Assembly: GCA_001574975.1 (NCBI GenBank)
Contig: KQ965744.1
Coordinates: 62,001-126,000 of the forward strand
DNA from: Gonapodya prolifera JEL478
Taxonomy: Eukaryota > Monoblepharomycota > Monoblepharidomycetes > Monoblepharidales > Gonapodyaceae
DNA length: 64,000 bases
Direction: 5' to 3'
Shown: piece after piece, positions 37,867-53,237 of the stretch
How positions within the stretch are numbered: position 1 is the first letter of the stretch
Layout of the letters: every line of letters begins with the position of its first letter
Position numbers and translations under genes: made by a program
The notes under the pieces: model-generated
What the model saw: the letters and a program-made list of their open reading frames with translations, nothing else
Told to the model about the DNA's origin: nothing
Database searches by the model: none

Positions 37867-40800
37867 TCACAATCCGGAGTCAACTAAACCCTCAGAGCCT
37901 TCTTCACCGGTACTCCCAAGTCCTAGTTTGCGATACTCGGCTGTAAGTAAGTTCATAACCTCTTTATGGGAAGCATTTTGGTTGGAAGCTTTTAGTTTGC
38001 CAAAATTTTCCTGCGCAAGATTTTAGGAACTCTGAACGTGACACCACTCACTAAGAAGTTGCTCTCACCTTCATAAATAACTGAAATTTTGATGGAGTCC
38101 GTGGGGTGCCATCCTTCTTTACTTTATCCTGAAGCTCCAACCGCCTGAAAAAAACGTTTTAAAAACACTCCAGCAAACACTTGCATTTTCTCCTCACCCT
38201 TTGCATTCGCCACAAACGTGGACCTGCACGTTAATGGATTTTGAATGACGCCCATATCTACCAAGCCGAAGAGTTTGTCTGAAATCAACGAGCGAGGAAT
38301 GCCAGGTGACTCACATCTTTCCACAGCCTGTGCATTCATACTTGAACTTATAATCAATCTCATAGGAGTGGCATGTCGTGACTTCAATTGCTGGGTATGC
38401 ACGTGAAGCCTTTGCTCCCCTGGGAGCGGGAGCGGATCTTTCCCCAAACAGTTCTCAATCGGAAATTCACTCGCCTTTACTTACCAACTTTTAAATACAC
38501 GACCGTGGGGTGGTTTGTCTACATGGCTAATAACCCAAGCGGCCGCATGGCACATCTACACGTTGGCATCGGATTTCAAGGATCCTTTAGTGCTGAATGT
38601 ACGGCGAGTTATCATCGCCTTTTTGCACACTCACCTCATGCACAAGAGTACTTCGTAGTTTCTCTGCGATCCCCAAGGTAATGAATGAAATATGAGATGC
38701 GCCTAAGATTTCCTTGCTACCACAAATCTAACGCACCTATTGTGTCAAGAACCTTTGTAGAAAGTTCGATTCTTGCTGTAAATATCCAGTCACCATTTAC
38801 GTATTCCCTTCGAGACAAATGGAGTTGTAAATGTCCATCCTGAAAGACATCAGAAAAACACACACCTCTTAGTGTAGCATCGACCAGCAGTGGTGTTCAG
38901 CCGTTTACTCCATTCCACTCTCATATCTTTCGGAAGGCCATCAGAAAATACGTTCCGGTTGAATTCCGCAAAGAGTTCTCCGGTTAGTTTGTCCCGATCT
39001 TGTTCCTTTCGGAGCACCATTGGTTTTGTTGTAGAACCCGGAACTTTTCGAGAAGAGGATGGCGTTCCAAAAGATGGGGTCTTTGGAGGTCTGCTAGGTG
39101 TTGTTGGTGGGCGGGGAAGCTTCGGAGTTCCTACTCAACGCTGTTAGAGCTTGATCACCTTGATCAGCTTTGAACACGAACCAAAATTGGGCAACTGCGG
39201 TGTCCGTTGCGTAAACTCGGGACTCTTGGTCGGAGTCCATACATCGTGATCCGGAACACCTGTAACCTGCCGTCGTGGCGTGGTGGGCAGAGTATTCAGT
39301 TTAATTGGCTTCCGCGAAGTTGCACCAGGGCTGCAGAGAAATTCTTCAACACACGCTAGGTTGACGGAATTGCCATACTTACAACAGCAAAACGGGAGCA
39401 GGCGTATCATAATCCGAATCAGATCCTGACGAAATAGAATACGACCGCGAAGGTCCCGCCTTGGATGCATCGCCCATCTGATCCGTATTGCTGACTCGGT
39501 TCAATAGACCCTTGGTTTTGATCGGTGGACTGGCTTCTGTCTTAGAGTCCGAGATCACAAATACTGGGGCAGGCACCAAAAGATTGGTCGTCGACTTTTG
39601 TGGAGCATCGTCGTCGCTGCTGTCATCAGAAATGACATGTGTCCGTCTTTTGGATTTGAGTGGAGTAACAAGTCGTTTTGCGTGAGTGTTTTCGCCTTCC
39701 ACGAATGTGGGCGTTGCAGCGTCATCGTCGTCCTTGACATTTGCGGTAGGGCGTGGAGATGTTTCCTCGTCATCAACGAGTTGAGGTGGCAATCTGCTCT
39801 CTGTATCCTTGGCAGAAGTGTTGAGCGAAGATTTTGAATAGTAAGTTGTTGGAGGGGTCTTTTGTTCGAGCTTGGTATCATCCTCGAGAGCCTCCGGCTC
39901 TTGAGCGGGAGCGACTGAGGCGAGATACTCTTCCCCGTCGGCGTGTTGTGATGGTCGAGATAATGGTAGTTCCTCTTCATCGCTGTCGTCAACCAACATG
40001 GCACGCTTCCGAGGGGTTCTTACACTCTCTCCAGATGGAAAAACCGGTGCAGTTGAGGGTTCCGGGGAATCTGGGACCACGGGAAAGGATTTGAAGCGTA
40101 GATTCGGAGAACTCTCGCTCGATGACATCATTCTCAGTCGTCGAAGCGGAGTACGTTGATTGTTGCGAATTGGCGAACTTTGCGCATCAACAATAGCCTC
40201 AGAACGTTTATCAAAGTTCGTGGTCGGAGACTCCGGAGACGAAGAGAGCACCGAGGACGTGTCCGAGTCATCCTTGATACCTCCGCTGTCGAGTGACTCC
40301 TCCATTGTTTCTCCCCGGCCTCGCCATAACCGGAAACTCCCATCCGGGTCTTCCGCATCCTCGGCTTCTACTTCGCAAAACGAATCATGCTCATATTCAT
40401 TGTCGGTCCACTCGCGACTGTCTTCGCTGTCACTTTTTATGTCTCGAGAATGTCTCTCGTGCCTCTCATCATTGGAATCTGGGTCAGGATCCGAAAGATC
40501 TTGATCCTTGACTTCCACGGCGAAGGATACTTGGCGTCCTCCACGATTGCGTGCGCCTCTTTTTGTACCTCCTCGTTGGCGACCACGGACCGGAGTAGAA
40601 AGCTTTGCTGGTTTTTGTTTTACTGGGCGTGTAGGTGAAGTCATATCTCCTCGCACTTGTGTCGTGAACGGTTTTGGTTGTGTTGCATCGTCGTCACTGC
40701 TGTCTGGGATTTCGAAAGCCGTTGGCGTGGTTGTCTGGCGAGGCAAGGGAATGGTCTCAATGTTGGCAACAAACTGAAAAGAATGGTCGTCAATAAAGCG

Positions 40801-41644
40801 AGTATAATAAGATAGATGAATCCCCGTACATCCACAAGCGTATCCTTCTCTCCAATAGCAGGAGTAGCGGCCTCACTCGCGGGGGGGACCGCAGGAGGTT
40901 TCTTCGGCGAGAAGCACATCTCTTCAAAGCTCGCGACTAGACTGTTCAAGGAAGAGACCTCGTAGTTCACGCTGGCAATAGAGTTTTGAGACCGCGGTGC
41001 TAATACCGTCTTTGCGGACTGAGTCGATGCGGTGCTTGTGGTCCTCTGGGTGTCGGTACTAAAACTCAACCTCTTCGGTTGGAGATAGGAGCTCGGGCTC
41101 AGAATGTCATCGTCGTCACTATCTCCTATAGAAATAGACCACTATGTCCAAGAATTACTCAAGGCATCGGCGAATGTGATTATGGCGATGAATCTCACAA
41201 GATTTGATGGTGTACCCATCTCTCGGGGCCCCAATGGCCTCCTCCTACGAGTCGCACCAATACCTTTTTGAACGGGGCGAGATATGGATGATAAGTGGGC
41301 AAAAGTTTGGCCGAACTAACGATGGTCGCAAACCTCGCCCAGAGAACAATGTCGGCCGATCGCGCCCAGATGAAAAGCGGCGAGAAACACGAGTATTCTC
41401 TTTGCCTTTCGATGTTCTGATACTAGGTTCGCATCCTGAATAGGCGTTGGATAAGATTTGCGATATGCAATATTGAGATAATGAAGAACATGTTCCCTCA
41501 TTTCTCTCACAAACCTTGACGATTTCTACTCTCCATGGCTCGTGAAACCCGATCTCGAAATTAACGGACGAATCGAGAAGATGAGGGCGTTTTAGCAAGT
41601 CTCTGGCCAAGTCGACGGCGACCAAAGGTGGCACGCAACGCCAT
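37867..41644 (-). CDS. GCNA/ACRC-type SprT-like metalloprotease
   Basis: GCNA proteins are nuclear proteases implicated in DNA-protein crosslink repair. The N-terminal half (about 39380-41125) is long, acidic and disordered, with repeated D/S clusters such as ISDDSSDDDAP and IPDSSDDD that resemble SUMO-interacting motifs. The SprT domain begins RDKLTGELFAEFNRNVFS and continues with GDWIFTARIELSTKVLDTI. The zinc-binding site is formed across an intron: KLRSTLVHE joins MCHAAAWVISH, giving HExCH. Then come PPHGRVFKSW, the zinc ribbon YECTGCGK and YGRHSKSINVQVHVCGEC. An HMG-like C-terminal tail, FQLFMKENFGKLKASN then HKEVMNLLTAEYRKL, ends at 37867. The 5' end is uncertain: 41644 is the best ATG (MALRATFGRRRLGQRLAK), but the splice from there to 41125 is unresolved. 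Confidence 0.84.
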
Positions 41645-41731
41645 CAGCTGGCACATATTTGTAATCACAGTGAGTTGCTCAGAAACCAATTATAAACCAA
41701 AAAGTGTATTATATATACAAATTCATAAGAT

Positions 41732-45284
<3,553 letters not shown>

Positions 45285-45502
45285 TTCGGTCTCGAAGTTT
45301 CAACGAGATGATTCGAGCGATTGGACGGCTCAAAGCTGGGATTTCAGGTCCAAAAGTGTCACTGGTCACCAAGAGCGAAAGGCGGAGTGGCTTGCGGTAC
45401 AAATCAAGGAGATTTCCCCTTGTTTGGAATGTGTGTTTGGAAAGTCCCCCGACAGCGACCCTGCACTGGTCATGAATTTGTGACATTTGTTGTATTCACT
45501 GA

Positions 45503-47785
45503 CTACTCTGGCTTTTTACCACACTTTTCACATTCACAGATGAAACCCCATCCAGCTTTCAAAATTTTCCGCCTATCTTCTACGCTCTCGAGCTTGGTCA
45601 CATCCGCCCATGCCAAGCTCACCACATCACCTTCCTTAATGTCCCGAGCGGCAACGATACGCGCCCGAGACGTCCCATCTACGTGAGCCAGCGTGGCGCT
45701 GGGGTCACATGAGTGGGAAGCGTACGAGGAAACCAGGTAGAGCGCCGTTCCAGTCACAGGGTTCTCGGTGAGGCTTTCCGAGGAGCGGATGGGGCGCTTC
45801 GTGGGCTTTGGAGATGAAGACGACTCTGCCGGTGTTTGCTCGGGAGAAGGTTTTTCGGGCGCTGGAGTAGATTCTTCGGCCGCTGGAGAAGTTTCTTCGG
45901 GTACTGGCGAAGGTTCTTCGGGCACTGGAAGAGGGGTTGGGTTCGGGTCGAAGTGGATTCCGTACGCGTTGTAGAGGAGCTTTCCCCTCATTTTGCGGTA
46001 TTGTTCATCGTTCAGCACTGAGTTTTAAAGGGTGAGGATGTGTCCTCATACACAACTCCGAACGTTCACGTACCTTCCTCGAGTCCTGGTAACTGAGGTC
46101 CCAGGATTTCGGAGATCATTTCCACTTCACTCGCATCAGTCTCTCCGGCACCCTCCTTATCTTTCTCGAGCGCTTCCATGTCAATGTACTGCATTCTCTC
46201 CAGATGAGCCAAGACGCTGTGTTTGTTGGCCTCAGCAGCTTCGTCCTTGCCGGCTTCCGCGTCCTCACCACCCGCCTCGAGCCCGGCGGCAACTTTGGCG
46301 AGCTTCAGCAACTGCTCTCGTCGTTCACCCACAAGCAGCGCGTAGAATCGTGCGATGATGAGAGGATGGGACGAGTTGATGTCGGAGGAGTGCTTCAACA
46401 ACTTGGAGAACGTCGCTCTGGCAGCGGCTGGATCGAAATCCAGTCCATCGGTATCAAGGTCGCCAGGTTCCGCACCAGTGTCGACGGGTGGGGCATTTGT
46501 GGGGGTCAAAAACTGCACAAGGGAGTTAAACGATTACATTGGAGAGCATCAGTCATCACAGAGGCCCTTACTTGATCCCACAGCTCGTTACTCTTCTCCA
46601 GACAAGATTCTGAGCAGAACACGAGGCCGTTCTTTTCAAACTTCTTGGGTGACTCCGTCGTTTCACCTTCTTCTGGGGCGTCCCTTCCACTGGCGGGCGC
46701 AATATAGCGAAGGCAGTGCGTGCAATATTTATCAGACCCCTGAAACCGATTTGGGATGTCAGATTGGACAATAAGGCAATCCTTTCATTAGACGACGCGT
46801 ACCTCGAGTTTCGCCTCCAGCGCAGCAAGAAGAGGTTCCTCCTCGTACACAACCTCTCCCTGAGCAACGTCCTTGAGCGCTACAAGAGATCTTCGAAGTG
46901 TACCGTCTTCAATCCTTTCCTGGACTTTGACGTGGTACTGTCCTGGGTCTGGGAAGTGGGCAAAGTACGCCTGGCGCCGTTTCTGCGCCTCGCGAGTAGT
47001 CTGTAGCAATGCGTCCATCAATCGACAGTTGAAGAAAATGATTTCTTTCGGAACTTAAAACCCACATAGGCTTTGAACAGGTCCAGAATGGATATCAGAA
47101 CCTCCTCGGGGATGCTCCTCTGCAGGATCATGAGTAAGTCCATGGGCCTCTCGTACACTATCAGCGCTTTGAAGAACGCAACGGCCGACACGTCGTAGTA
47201 CTGCGGTCCCTGTCTGAACAGCAGTTCCCCCTGCAGGATGTGGTTCTTGCAGTAGAGCTCAAAGTCGGCCGGGTTCGCCGGCAAGGGGTCCTCCTTGTCC
47301 TCCTCCATCGCCAGGACAATCTTGTTCGCGGCCTCTGCTCGCTCATCCACGGTTTTGGCCGCCGCGAACGGTTGGTGGCCAACCCCCGCGGGAAGTCCAG
47401 ACCCGGGCCCCGCCAGAACAGACGCGGGGTCCGCCTCGCGTTGCTGCTTCTCGGCGGCGGCCTTTTGCTCGGCGCGGAGCTTCTGGTCCACGGCCGCCTT
47501 CTTGCGCTGAGCCTCTTTTCGTGATTGTCATGACCCAGGGTAAGTGTACGTGGCATCGTGAATCGAAAACGACACGATGGTGTGGGGTTGGTCCAGGACA
47601 GCGATGAGACAAGGTCCAAAAATCGATTGCAATAAGTCAAACGCACTCAGTTTTCGACGGAAATTAGGATCGTTTCTCCTCTGGTAATCGAAATAGAGGG
47701 CATATGCCACCACGCCAGCGGCAACGACCGCCGTTGCGGCAAAGAGAACGTTTCGCACTGTCGCTGTATCGGAGGGATCCGTCAT
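45503..47785 (-). CDS. Fusion of mitochondrial import receptor Tom20 with a SET domain
   Basis: The N-terminal part is Tom20 (MAS20 family), which recognises mitochondrial presequences at the outer membrane. The start at 47785 gives MTDPSDTATVRNVLF, a transmembrane anchor (FAATAVVAAGVVAYALYF) and the basic YQRRNDPNFRRKL. An intron joins to KAQRKKAAVDQKL and the TPR-like receptor domain, with ELYCKNHILQGELLFRQGPQ and PEEVLISILDLFKAY. A phase-0 intron near 46980-47050 then joins TTREAQKRRQAYFAHFPDPG, leading to SLVALKDVAQGEVVYEEEPL, a CTHCLRYI...CSESC zinc motif, and the C-terminal SET core VSSYASHSCDPSATLAHVDG and GDVVSLAWADVTKL. A post-SET motif CECEKC ends it. The frame is continuous over all joins. 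Separate genes are unlikely, because no ATG or promoter-sized gap lies between the halves. Confidence 0.84.
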
Positions 47786-48045
47786 CGTGTTCGAAATAAC
47801 GTTCGGGGAAGAAAACAACGGTTTCCTGTGGTCTGGCCACGACATACAACGCGATCGTTCGATTCAATCGCATTTTCACATCCCGTCTGTCTTGGGAAGC
47901 TTGCGCAAACGGGAATCTGCAAGCAGCACTTTTGGATTCGCGGGGAGGGTTCGGAGAAGAGGAATCGATATAATTGCAAGACCACGTCCCCTATTTAACA
48001 AAACGGTACAATGCTAGTGGTACAGTTTGGTCTACTGCCGCCTAT
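47786..48045. other. Intergenic between Tom20-SET and TauD1
   Basis: About 260 bp. It contains the Tom20-SET promoter and the 3' end region of the first TauD gene. Nothing else seen. Confidence 0.5.
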
Positions 48046-49480
48046 CTAGAGCTTAAATGGTCCCTTGGAATCTCCTGTGAACTTGATCCCCCAGGAATTC
48101 CGCCCGGCAATGTCCGCGAGCGAGTTGGCGATGTCGTGCCTCCACGACGGGGTGTCGGGAATTCCCAAAGCCTCGTTCCGGCTCTTGGATTTGGGGTCGA
48201 AGAAGGACTTGTCGCCGTGGACGACGACACGTGTTCCACTAGGAAGGAAGCGATGGCGTGAACATTGGGACCTTGGAGGGAAGATTCTTGTCATGCAACT
48301 TACGTGCGACTGGCGGGGAAGTAGTCCCAGATGGCGGTGTGCTGTGTTGATCGGTTGTCCCACAGAGCGACGGAGTTCTTGGTCCATTTGAATCGGACCT
48401 GGCGGGACACCGACGAAAAATTTAGTTTCATTCCAACCAAGATCGCGCGCCCGACATTGCTTACCTGGAATTCGACTCCTCGCGCGATGTGGTTGTTGAG
48501 GTAGTTCACAATGAGGTCGCTCTCAGCGCGGGTGAAACCCTTGATCTGCTTCACCCAGGCTTGGTTCACGAAGAGGTGCTTCCACCCTGTGACGGGGTGC
48601 GTTCGCACGAGGGGCTGGACTCCTCGGGCGGGCACGTACTGCAATGAAAAAAGTAAGCATTTTTTGTAGTTCGGGGAGATCGAATGCAACGACTTACAGA
48701 GGCGTCAGTGGGGTAGTATGCGCCTTCCTGGAGAGTTTCGAGACCCTCGAGGCGAGCGCGGAAAGCTGGAGAGAGCTTGTCGTAGGCAGAGTAGAGGGAA
48801 GACCAGACGGTGTCACCTCCCGCTGAAAAAAAACGTTCCGAGTGTCAGTTCACATCTGTCCACAAAAGGGTTGGATGACCACATACCTCCACCCTCGGGA
48901 ACATCGCGGATTTGGAGGAAAGTAATGGTGGCGGGCTCTTCATCGGCGCTGTGGTCCTGGTGCCAGAACTCGGCGCCCTTGACGGTGTTTGCATCGACGT
49001 GGATTTTCTGGACATCGGCGTAGCCGCCTGCGTTGGGCCCAGGGGTGCGGTCGTTGAGCTTGCCTGGTGACAAGACGCTTGGTTAGGATCCAAAGCAAAG
49101 TAATGTGACTATGTCATGACAAACGTACCCCATTTCAGGCCAAGGTTTCGCTGCTGCTCGATCGTGAGGTCCTGGTCGCGGAAGAAAACGACGCCGCGCT
49201 CTGCAATAAGAAGGGCGAGGTCTTCTGCTTGCTGGTCGTTGAGATCTTTGAGCTGTTGGGACGATGTTTGACATCCGGCCCGACGAAATTCATTTCAATG
49301 CACCCTCACCTGAAGGCCAACAATTTCAGTACCGATCGCCGGGGTGAGGTTGATGACTTCCTTGGCCGCGGAGAAGAGTGACTTCTTTTGCGGGTCCCCT
49401 TTCGTGCCAGCAAGGTGTGTTCGCTTTGCGGGCTTAGCTTTGAATGGGGAAGGCGCGGGTACTTGGACTTGAGCAGACAT
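48046..49480 (-). CDS. TauD/TfdA-family 2-oxoglutarate dioxygenase, copy 1 (JLP1-like)
   Basis: Fe(II)/2-oxoglutarate oxygenase. Fungal relatives such as yeast Jlp1 oxidise sulfonates and release sulfite for sulfur nutrition. The start at 49480 gives MSAQVQVPAPSPFKAKPAKR. ERGVVFFRDQDLTIEQQ is typical of the N-terminal half. The iron-binding HxD is in FWHQDHSADEEPATITF. The distal His is in WDNRSTQHTAIWDYFP, followed by the probable 2-oxoglutarate-binding Arg in GTRVVVHGDK. It ends KGPFKL. The six introns are short (about 57-65 nt where checked) and fall at the same protein positions as in copy 2 (57623-59606). It shares a 290 bp divergent promoter with the transporter gene. Substrate assignment to sulfonates is inference from family and context. 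Confidence 0.93.
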
Positions 49481-49770
49481 TATTACCGAAGTACGAAAAG
49501 CGCGCGACTTTAAGCAGCCGAGTTTTGTAAGCGCCAAGTTTTGGATCGTCGGTCGGATGGATGGTGCCAGAACGGAGAGGCCACAGCTGGGAAGTGAGGT
49601 GTGGCGTCATAACTCAAAATACGAATGAACCCTAATCTTCTCCTCACTGCCCGGTCATCACGCAACAATGCAGAAAATCTCCGAGAGATCGATGGTTTAA
49701 GGCAACTGCATTTTGTCATTCCGACAACTTCCTCGTTCCACTCCACTCCGCACAGCTCGCCACACCCTCC
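49481..49770. promoter_or_regulatory. Divergent promoter, TauD1 and transporter
   Basis: About 290 bp between start codons on opposite strands. It holds the 11-mer described separately and, at 49579-49585, GCCACAG, which matches the core of the yeast Met31/Met32 sulfur site (CTGTGGC on the other strand). Confidence 0.6.
49601..49611 (-). promoter_or_regulatory. Candidate CYS-3/MetR-like site, copy 1
   Basis: On the - strand this reads TATGACGCCAC. From its second base it matches 9 of 10 positions of the CYS-3 consensus ATGRYRYCAT known from Neurospora. The same 11 bases occur in the second divergent promoter of this cluster at 57432. Confidence 0.55.
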
Positions 49771-51842
49771 ATGGCCGAGACTTCATCGTTAGAGAAGGAC
49801 GTCGCGAAACCCCTGACCGACGCCAAGGCCGTCGATGCGCCAAAGAAGAAGAGCTTTGTCTCGCTGTTCTGGGACGCAGACTACGACACAAAGAGCCCGC
49901 TCGAACGCTCACTCGTCAACAAAATCGATCTGGGCATTTTGATTTACGCCACCCTTGGATACTTTGTCAAAACACTCGATCAGCAGGTAGACGTTGCCTT
50001 TTGTACTTTCTTCTCCACGTTCTGTCCTGACTCCACCTTCGCCGTTCCTTCCCTGGGTTGGAACAACCTCCAATCTCCTCCCAGAACATCAACAATGCTT
50101 TCTTATCCGGCATGCGCGAGGATCTTAATATGTACGGAAACGAACTTGTGAGTGATACAAGGGTGAAGAGTCCAATTGTGTGCTCATATCTTAACGTCAC
50201 CTCATTTCCCAACAGAACTACGCTGTACTTGCTTTCAACGTTCCCTACTGCGTGTGAGTTGAACCTTCTTTTGGCCTTCACCGAGCCCCGGAACAAAACT
50301 GAACAAATCACTACAGTCTCGCCATCCCATCCAACATTCTCCTGACGAAAATCCGTCCATCGCTGTACCTCCCCATCATCGAACTCTGCTGGTCCATCCT
50401 CACAATCGCGAAAGGATTCGTCCACAACTACCAAACCCTCTACGTCTTGCAATTTTTCATTGGTGCCTTTGAGGCTGGTTACGTACGTTCCCTTTCTCCG
50501 TATGATCACTTACACCCAATCTAATTTTTTTCTTGATCTCCCATCTCCTCTAGTTCCCCGGTGTCGTCTACCTCATCGGAAGCTGGTACACAAACTCGGA
50601 GCTCAGCAAGCGGTTCGCCATTTTCTCCGTCACGTCCGCAATCGGCGCCATGTTCTCCGGGTACCTCCAAACAGCCGTCTACGTGGGTCTCAACGGAAGC
50701 GCTGGTTTGAGCGGGTGGAAATGGCTCTTCGTGGTTCGTAAAAAAACTCTTTTCGCACGTCTTCGAGCACGAACTCACAACTTTCTTTCAGGTCGACGGC
50801 CTGATCTCCGTAGTGTCGGCCGTGGTCGGTTTCTTCCTCATCCCCGACTTCCCCGAAACAACCAAATGGAAGTTATTCACTCCCGATGAAATCGAACTTG
50901 CCAAGACCCGCCTGAACAAGGACGGCAAACAAGGCGAAGTTAAGTACAGCTGGGACTTGCTCAAACGCGTGTTTGGCCGGTGGCATTGGTACCTATTCAC
51001 GAGTGAGTTGTTTTGTACATATAAACCCTGAACCATTCGGCTTTTTTTTAATCGCATCGTTTCAAGTTCTGTACGCCATTTACAACAGTGCTTCGTCTTC
51101 GTGGGGATACCTTGGCTTCTTGCTCAAGTTCGGAGGCGGGTTCACGGTGGAGCAGATCAACCTGTACCCGACGGGTGTCAATGCCGTCACGGCGTTCTTC
51201 ACATTCTTCTGGGGATGGTACGCTGACCACACCCAGAATCGATACCTGGTGATCGTTCTGCCCATGGTGAGTTCACACACGCTCGCCAATTCCTATTGTT
51301 CACCCCAACTCTGACGATACCATCATTCCAGACCATCTCCGCCATCTTCGTCACGATTCTGGCCGTATGGGACGTGCCTTTCGGACTCAAATTCGCTTCC
51401 TACTTCTTCGCCGCCGTTTCGACGCCCATCTCCAACACTATGGCGTACTTGTCCACCGTCGTGGATAAGGACCCCGTGGAACGAACGTGAGTGCAGCGAC
51501 GCTCCCCCAATCTCACTCCCTCTGTCGTCCTAACGCTGCCCACGTGCCCTCCTTTTCCCCTGCAGGTTGATCATCGGGTCCATGAACTCGGCCTCTTACA
51601 CAATCTTCATCATCGGCCAGCTTGTGTTCTGGCCCACCACCTCCGCGCCGAGCTTTCCTGTTGGGTACAAGTACACCGCCACGTCCCTGTGGGTGGGGCT
51701 GATCGTCGTCACCGCGATTCGGTACCTGTGGAAGCGGGACCTCGCGCGAGGAATCATACATACGCCCGAGGGAACTTTCGTAAGGAAGGTGTCGGAGTCG
51801 AAAGAAGACGGAGAGCTGGAGACAGAGAAGATCTACACGTAA
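49771..51842 (+). CDS. MFS transporter, Dal5/SOA1-type anion:cation symporter
   Basis: Twelve-helix major facilitator of the allantoate permease (Dal5) family. The ATG at 49771 gives MAETSSLEKDVAKPLTDAK and a cytosolic N-terminus up to KIDLGILIYATLGYFVKTLD (TM1). Later exons give SNILLTKIRPSLYLP, LYVLQFFIGAFEAGYFPGVV (the TM4-TM5 signature of this family), WYTNSELSKRFAIFS, WKWLFVVDGLIS, IPDFPETTKW, then the C-terminal six helices with WGWYADHTQNRYLVI and NSASYTIFIIGQLVFWPTT. The stop at 51842 follows ETEKIYT. Yeast relatives carry allantoate, vitamins or, in SOA1, sulfonates. Its divergent pairing with a TauD gene suggests sulfonate uptake. There are many short introns. Confidence 0.9.
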
Positions 51843-52259
51843 TTCAAAGTTGTAGTTGTCCGTGGTTTTACCACGTCTAGTATTTTTTTTTTTTGTGTGT
51901 TAATTGCTTCCTAATATTGAACCCACTACTGTCTTTCGAATTCAAATCTTCGCATTGATGCATTTGAGACTTAATTTGTTTAAAATCGGACGGATAGTTA
52001 AGAGGGCGATCCCTTCCCCCGGCACTTCCATCTGATTTTCACACTCCCCATGTCACCCTTCACCCTCGTCACGCGGACATCCGAGCCTCCCCAGAAGCAA
52101 ATCAGTGAATAGGGCCACATCACTTGACTGTCTTTTTTGTGTTTGCATCCTTCACAGCAGGTTGATCAGGGCCTTCATCCTCTGTATTCAAAGCGCCCCT
52201 GACATGTTCTCCACGGACCCTTTATCCCCCGTATTCACGAATAAAACGTTATCAATAAT
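51843..52259. other. Intergenic after the transporter
   Basis: About 420 bp, AT-rich near 51885-51970 with a T run that fits a 3' UTR. No gene seen. Confidence 0.5.
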
Positions 52260-53030
52260 GTGCTCCAGTTAGTCAGCGCAGATTTCTACATATTACTGAT
52301 ACCTTATGGTGTGGTAGCCTGGCCTGAGAACCCACCATTGAGGGCGTTCTTAATCAACTCTCTACCGCCATTCTTGACAACCAATGCTCTCAGCGTCATT
52401 CCTGAGGTGGGAGTTCGTTGCATCGCTCGTACTCGTCATGCTTCTGGCGCGGCAAGCGTTTCGCGGCTGGGAATGATCCGGGTGAGTAGTTTGCTTGCAT
52501 TAAAGTCTGATGTCTGGTGAACCATAAAAACTGCGCCTTTGTCTCCGCCGATTCTGTCGTCCTTCGCACCTGCTACTGCCGCTTTGCGCGCGACTCCCGC
52601 AGCAATCTTTGCCGGCCAGTGTGACGGCCCAGGGGGATGCTGCTGCTACGATGTCACTTGGCCCCAGCTGACCTAATGACAACTCGCTCCAGCCTTGTGT
52701 AGAGCTAGCAAAAAAGTTATCGGTGAGTAGTACCCGTTCAGAAATCTTGTGCTCCCCTCGCCTGAACCAACATGCATCGCACATGGATGCCGTGTGCTTT
52801 AGGGACTGGTCTTGTTTGTGAACTTGGATGTCGACCTGGGTCGTGCCCTGCTGCAGCCCAAGGCTTGGAAACTTGCTCTGGAACAGATTGCTACCACATT
52901 CTTAACGGCGCCTACTGGCCGGAACTGGGTAACATTTGCCATAAGAAGGGATGATACTGTACGCCACTGGGCTGATCATGAACCCCCGTGTTGCATTTTT
53001 CCAGTAGATCAAACTGAAGGGGAGGATTGA
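52260..53030 (+). CDS. Hypothetical protein, tentative
   Basis: A possible small gene between the transporter and the FAD monooxygenase. One open stretch (52260-52480) encodes a hydrophobic segment, YILLIPYGVVAW, and ends at a GTGAGT donor. A second piece near 52615-52718 and a third, after an intron at about 52719-52801, read CVELAKKLS then GLVLFVNLDVDLGRALLQP, LALEQIATTFLTAP and VDQTEGED with a stop at 53030. The last exon has protein-like composition, and the intron before it has good splice sites. I recognise no family, the start is a guess, and the middle join is not established. A decayed gene is also possible. Confidence 0.28.
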
Positions 53031-53237
53031 ACTACAATCATATGAGATGAAACGCTCTTATTCTGTGTTGCATGATGAGGGCATACAATATCTTTCCAAT
53101 TCTGTTCGTATAAGCTCTGACAACACCAACTCTTTCCTTTCACACGTTCTCACGAATGACACAATCGCTTCCCAGGCAAGGCCGCGAGGGGTGCCGGTCC
53201 AGTATACCCTCCTTTCCAAACTTGACAGCAACAGCTC

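Noticed and set aside
40641-41069. Start of the GCNA-like protein at the frame beginning SFSTDTQR
   Set aside because: That position is not an ATG codon and the open frame continues upstream (SSYLQPKRLSF) to a splice acceptor near 41126.
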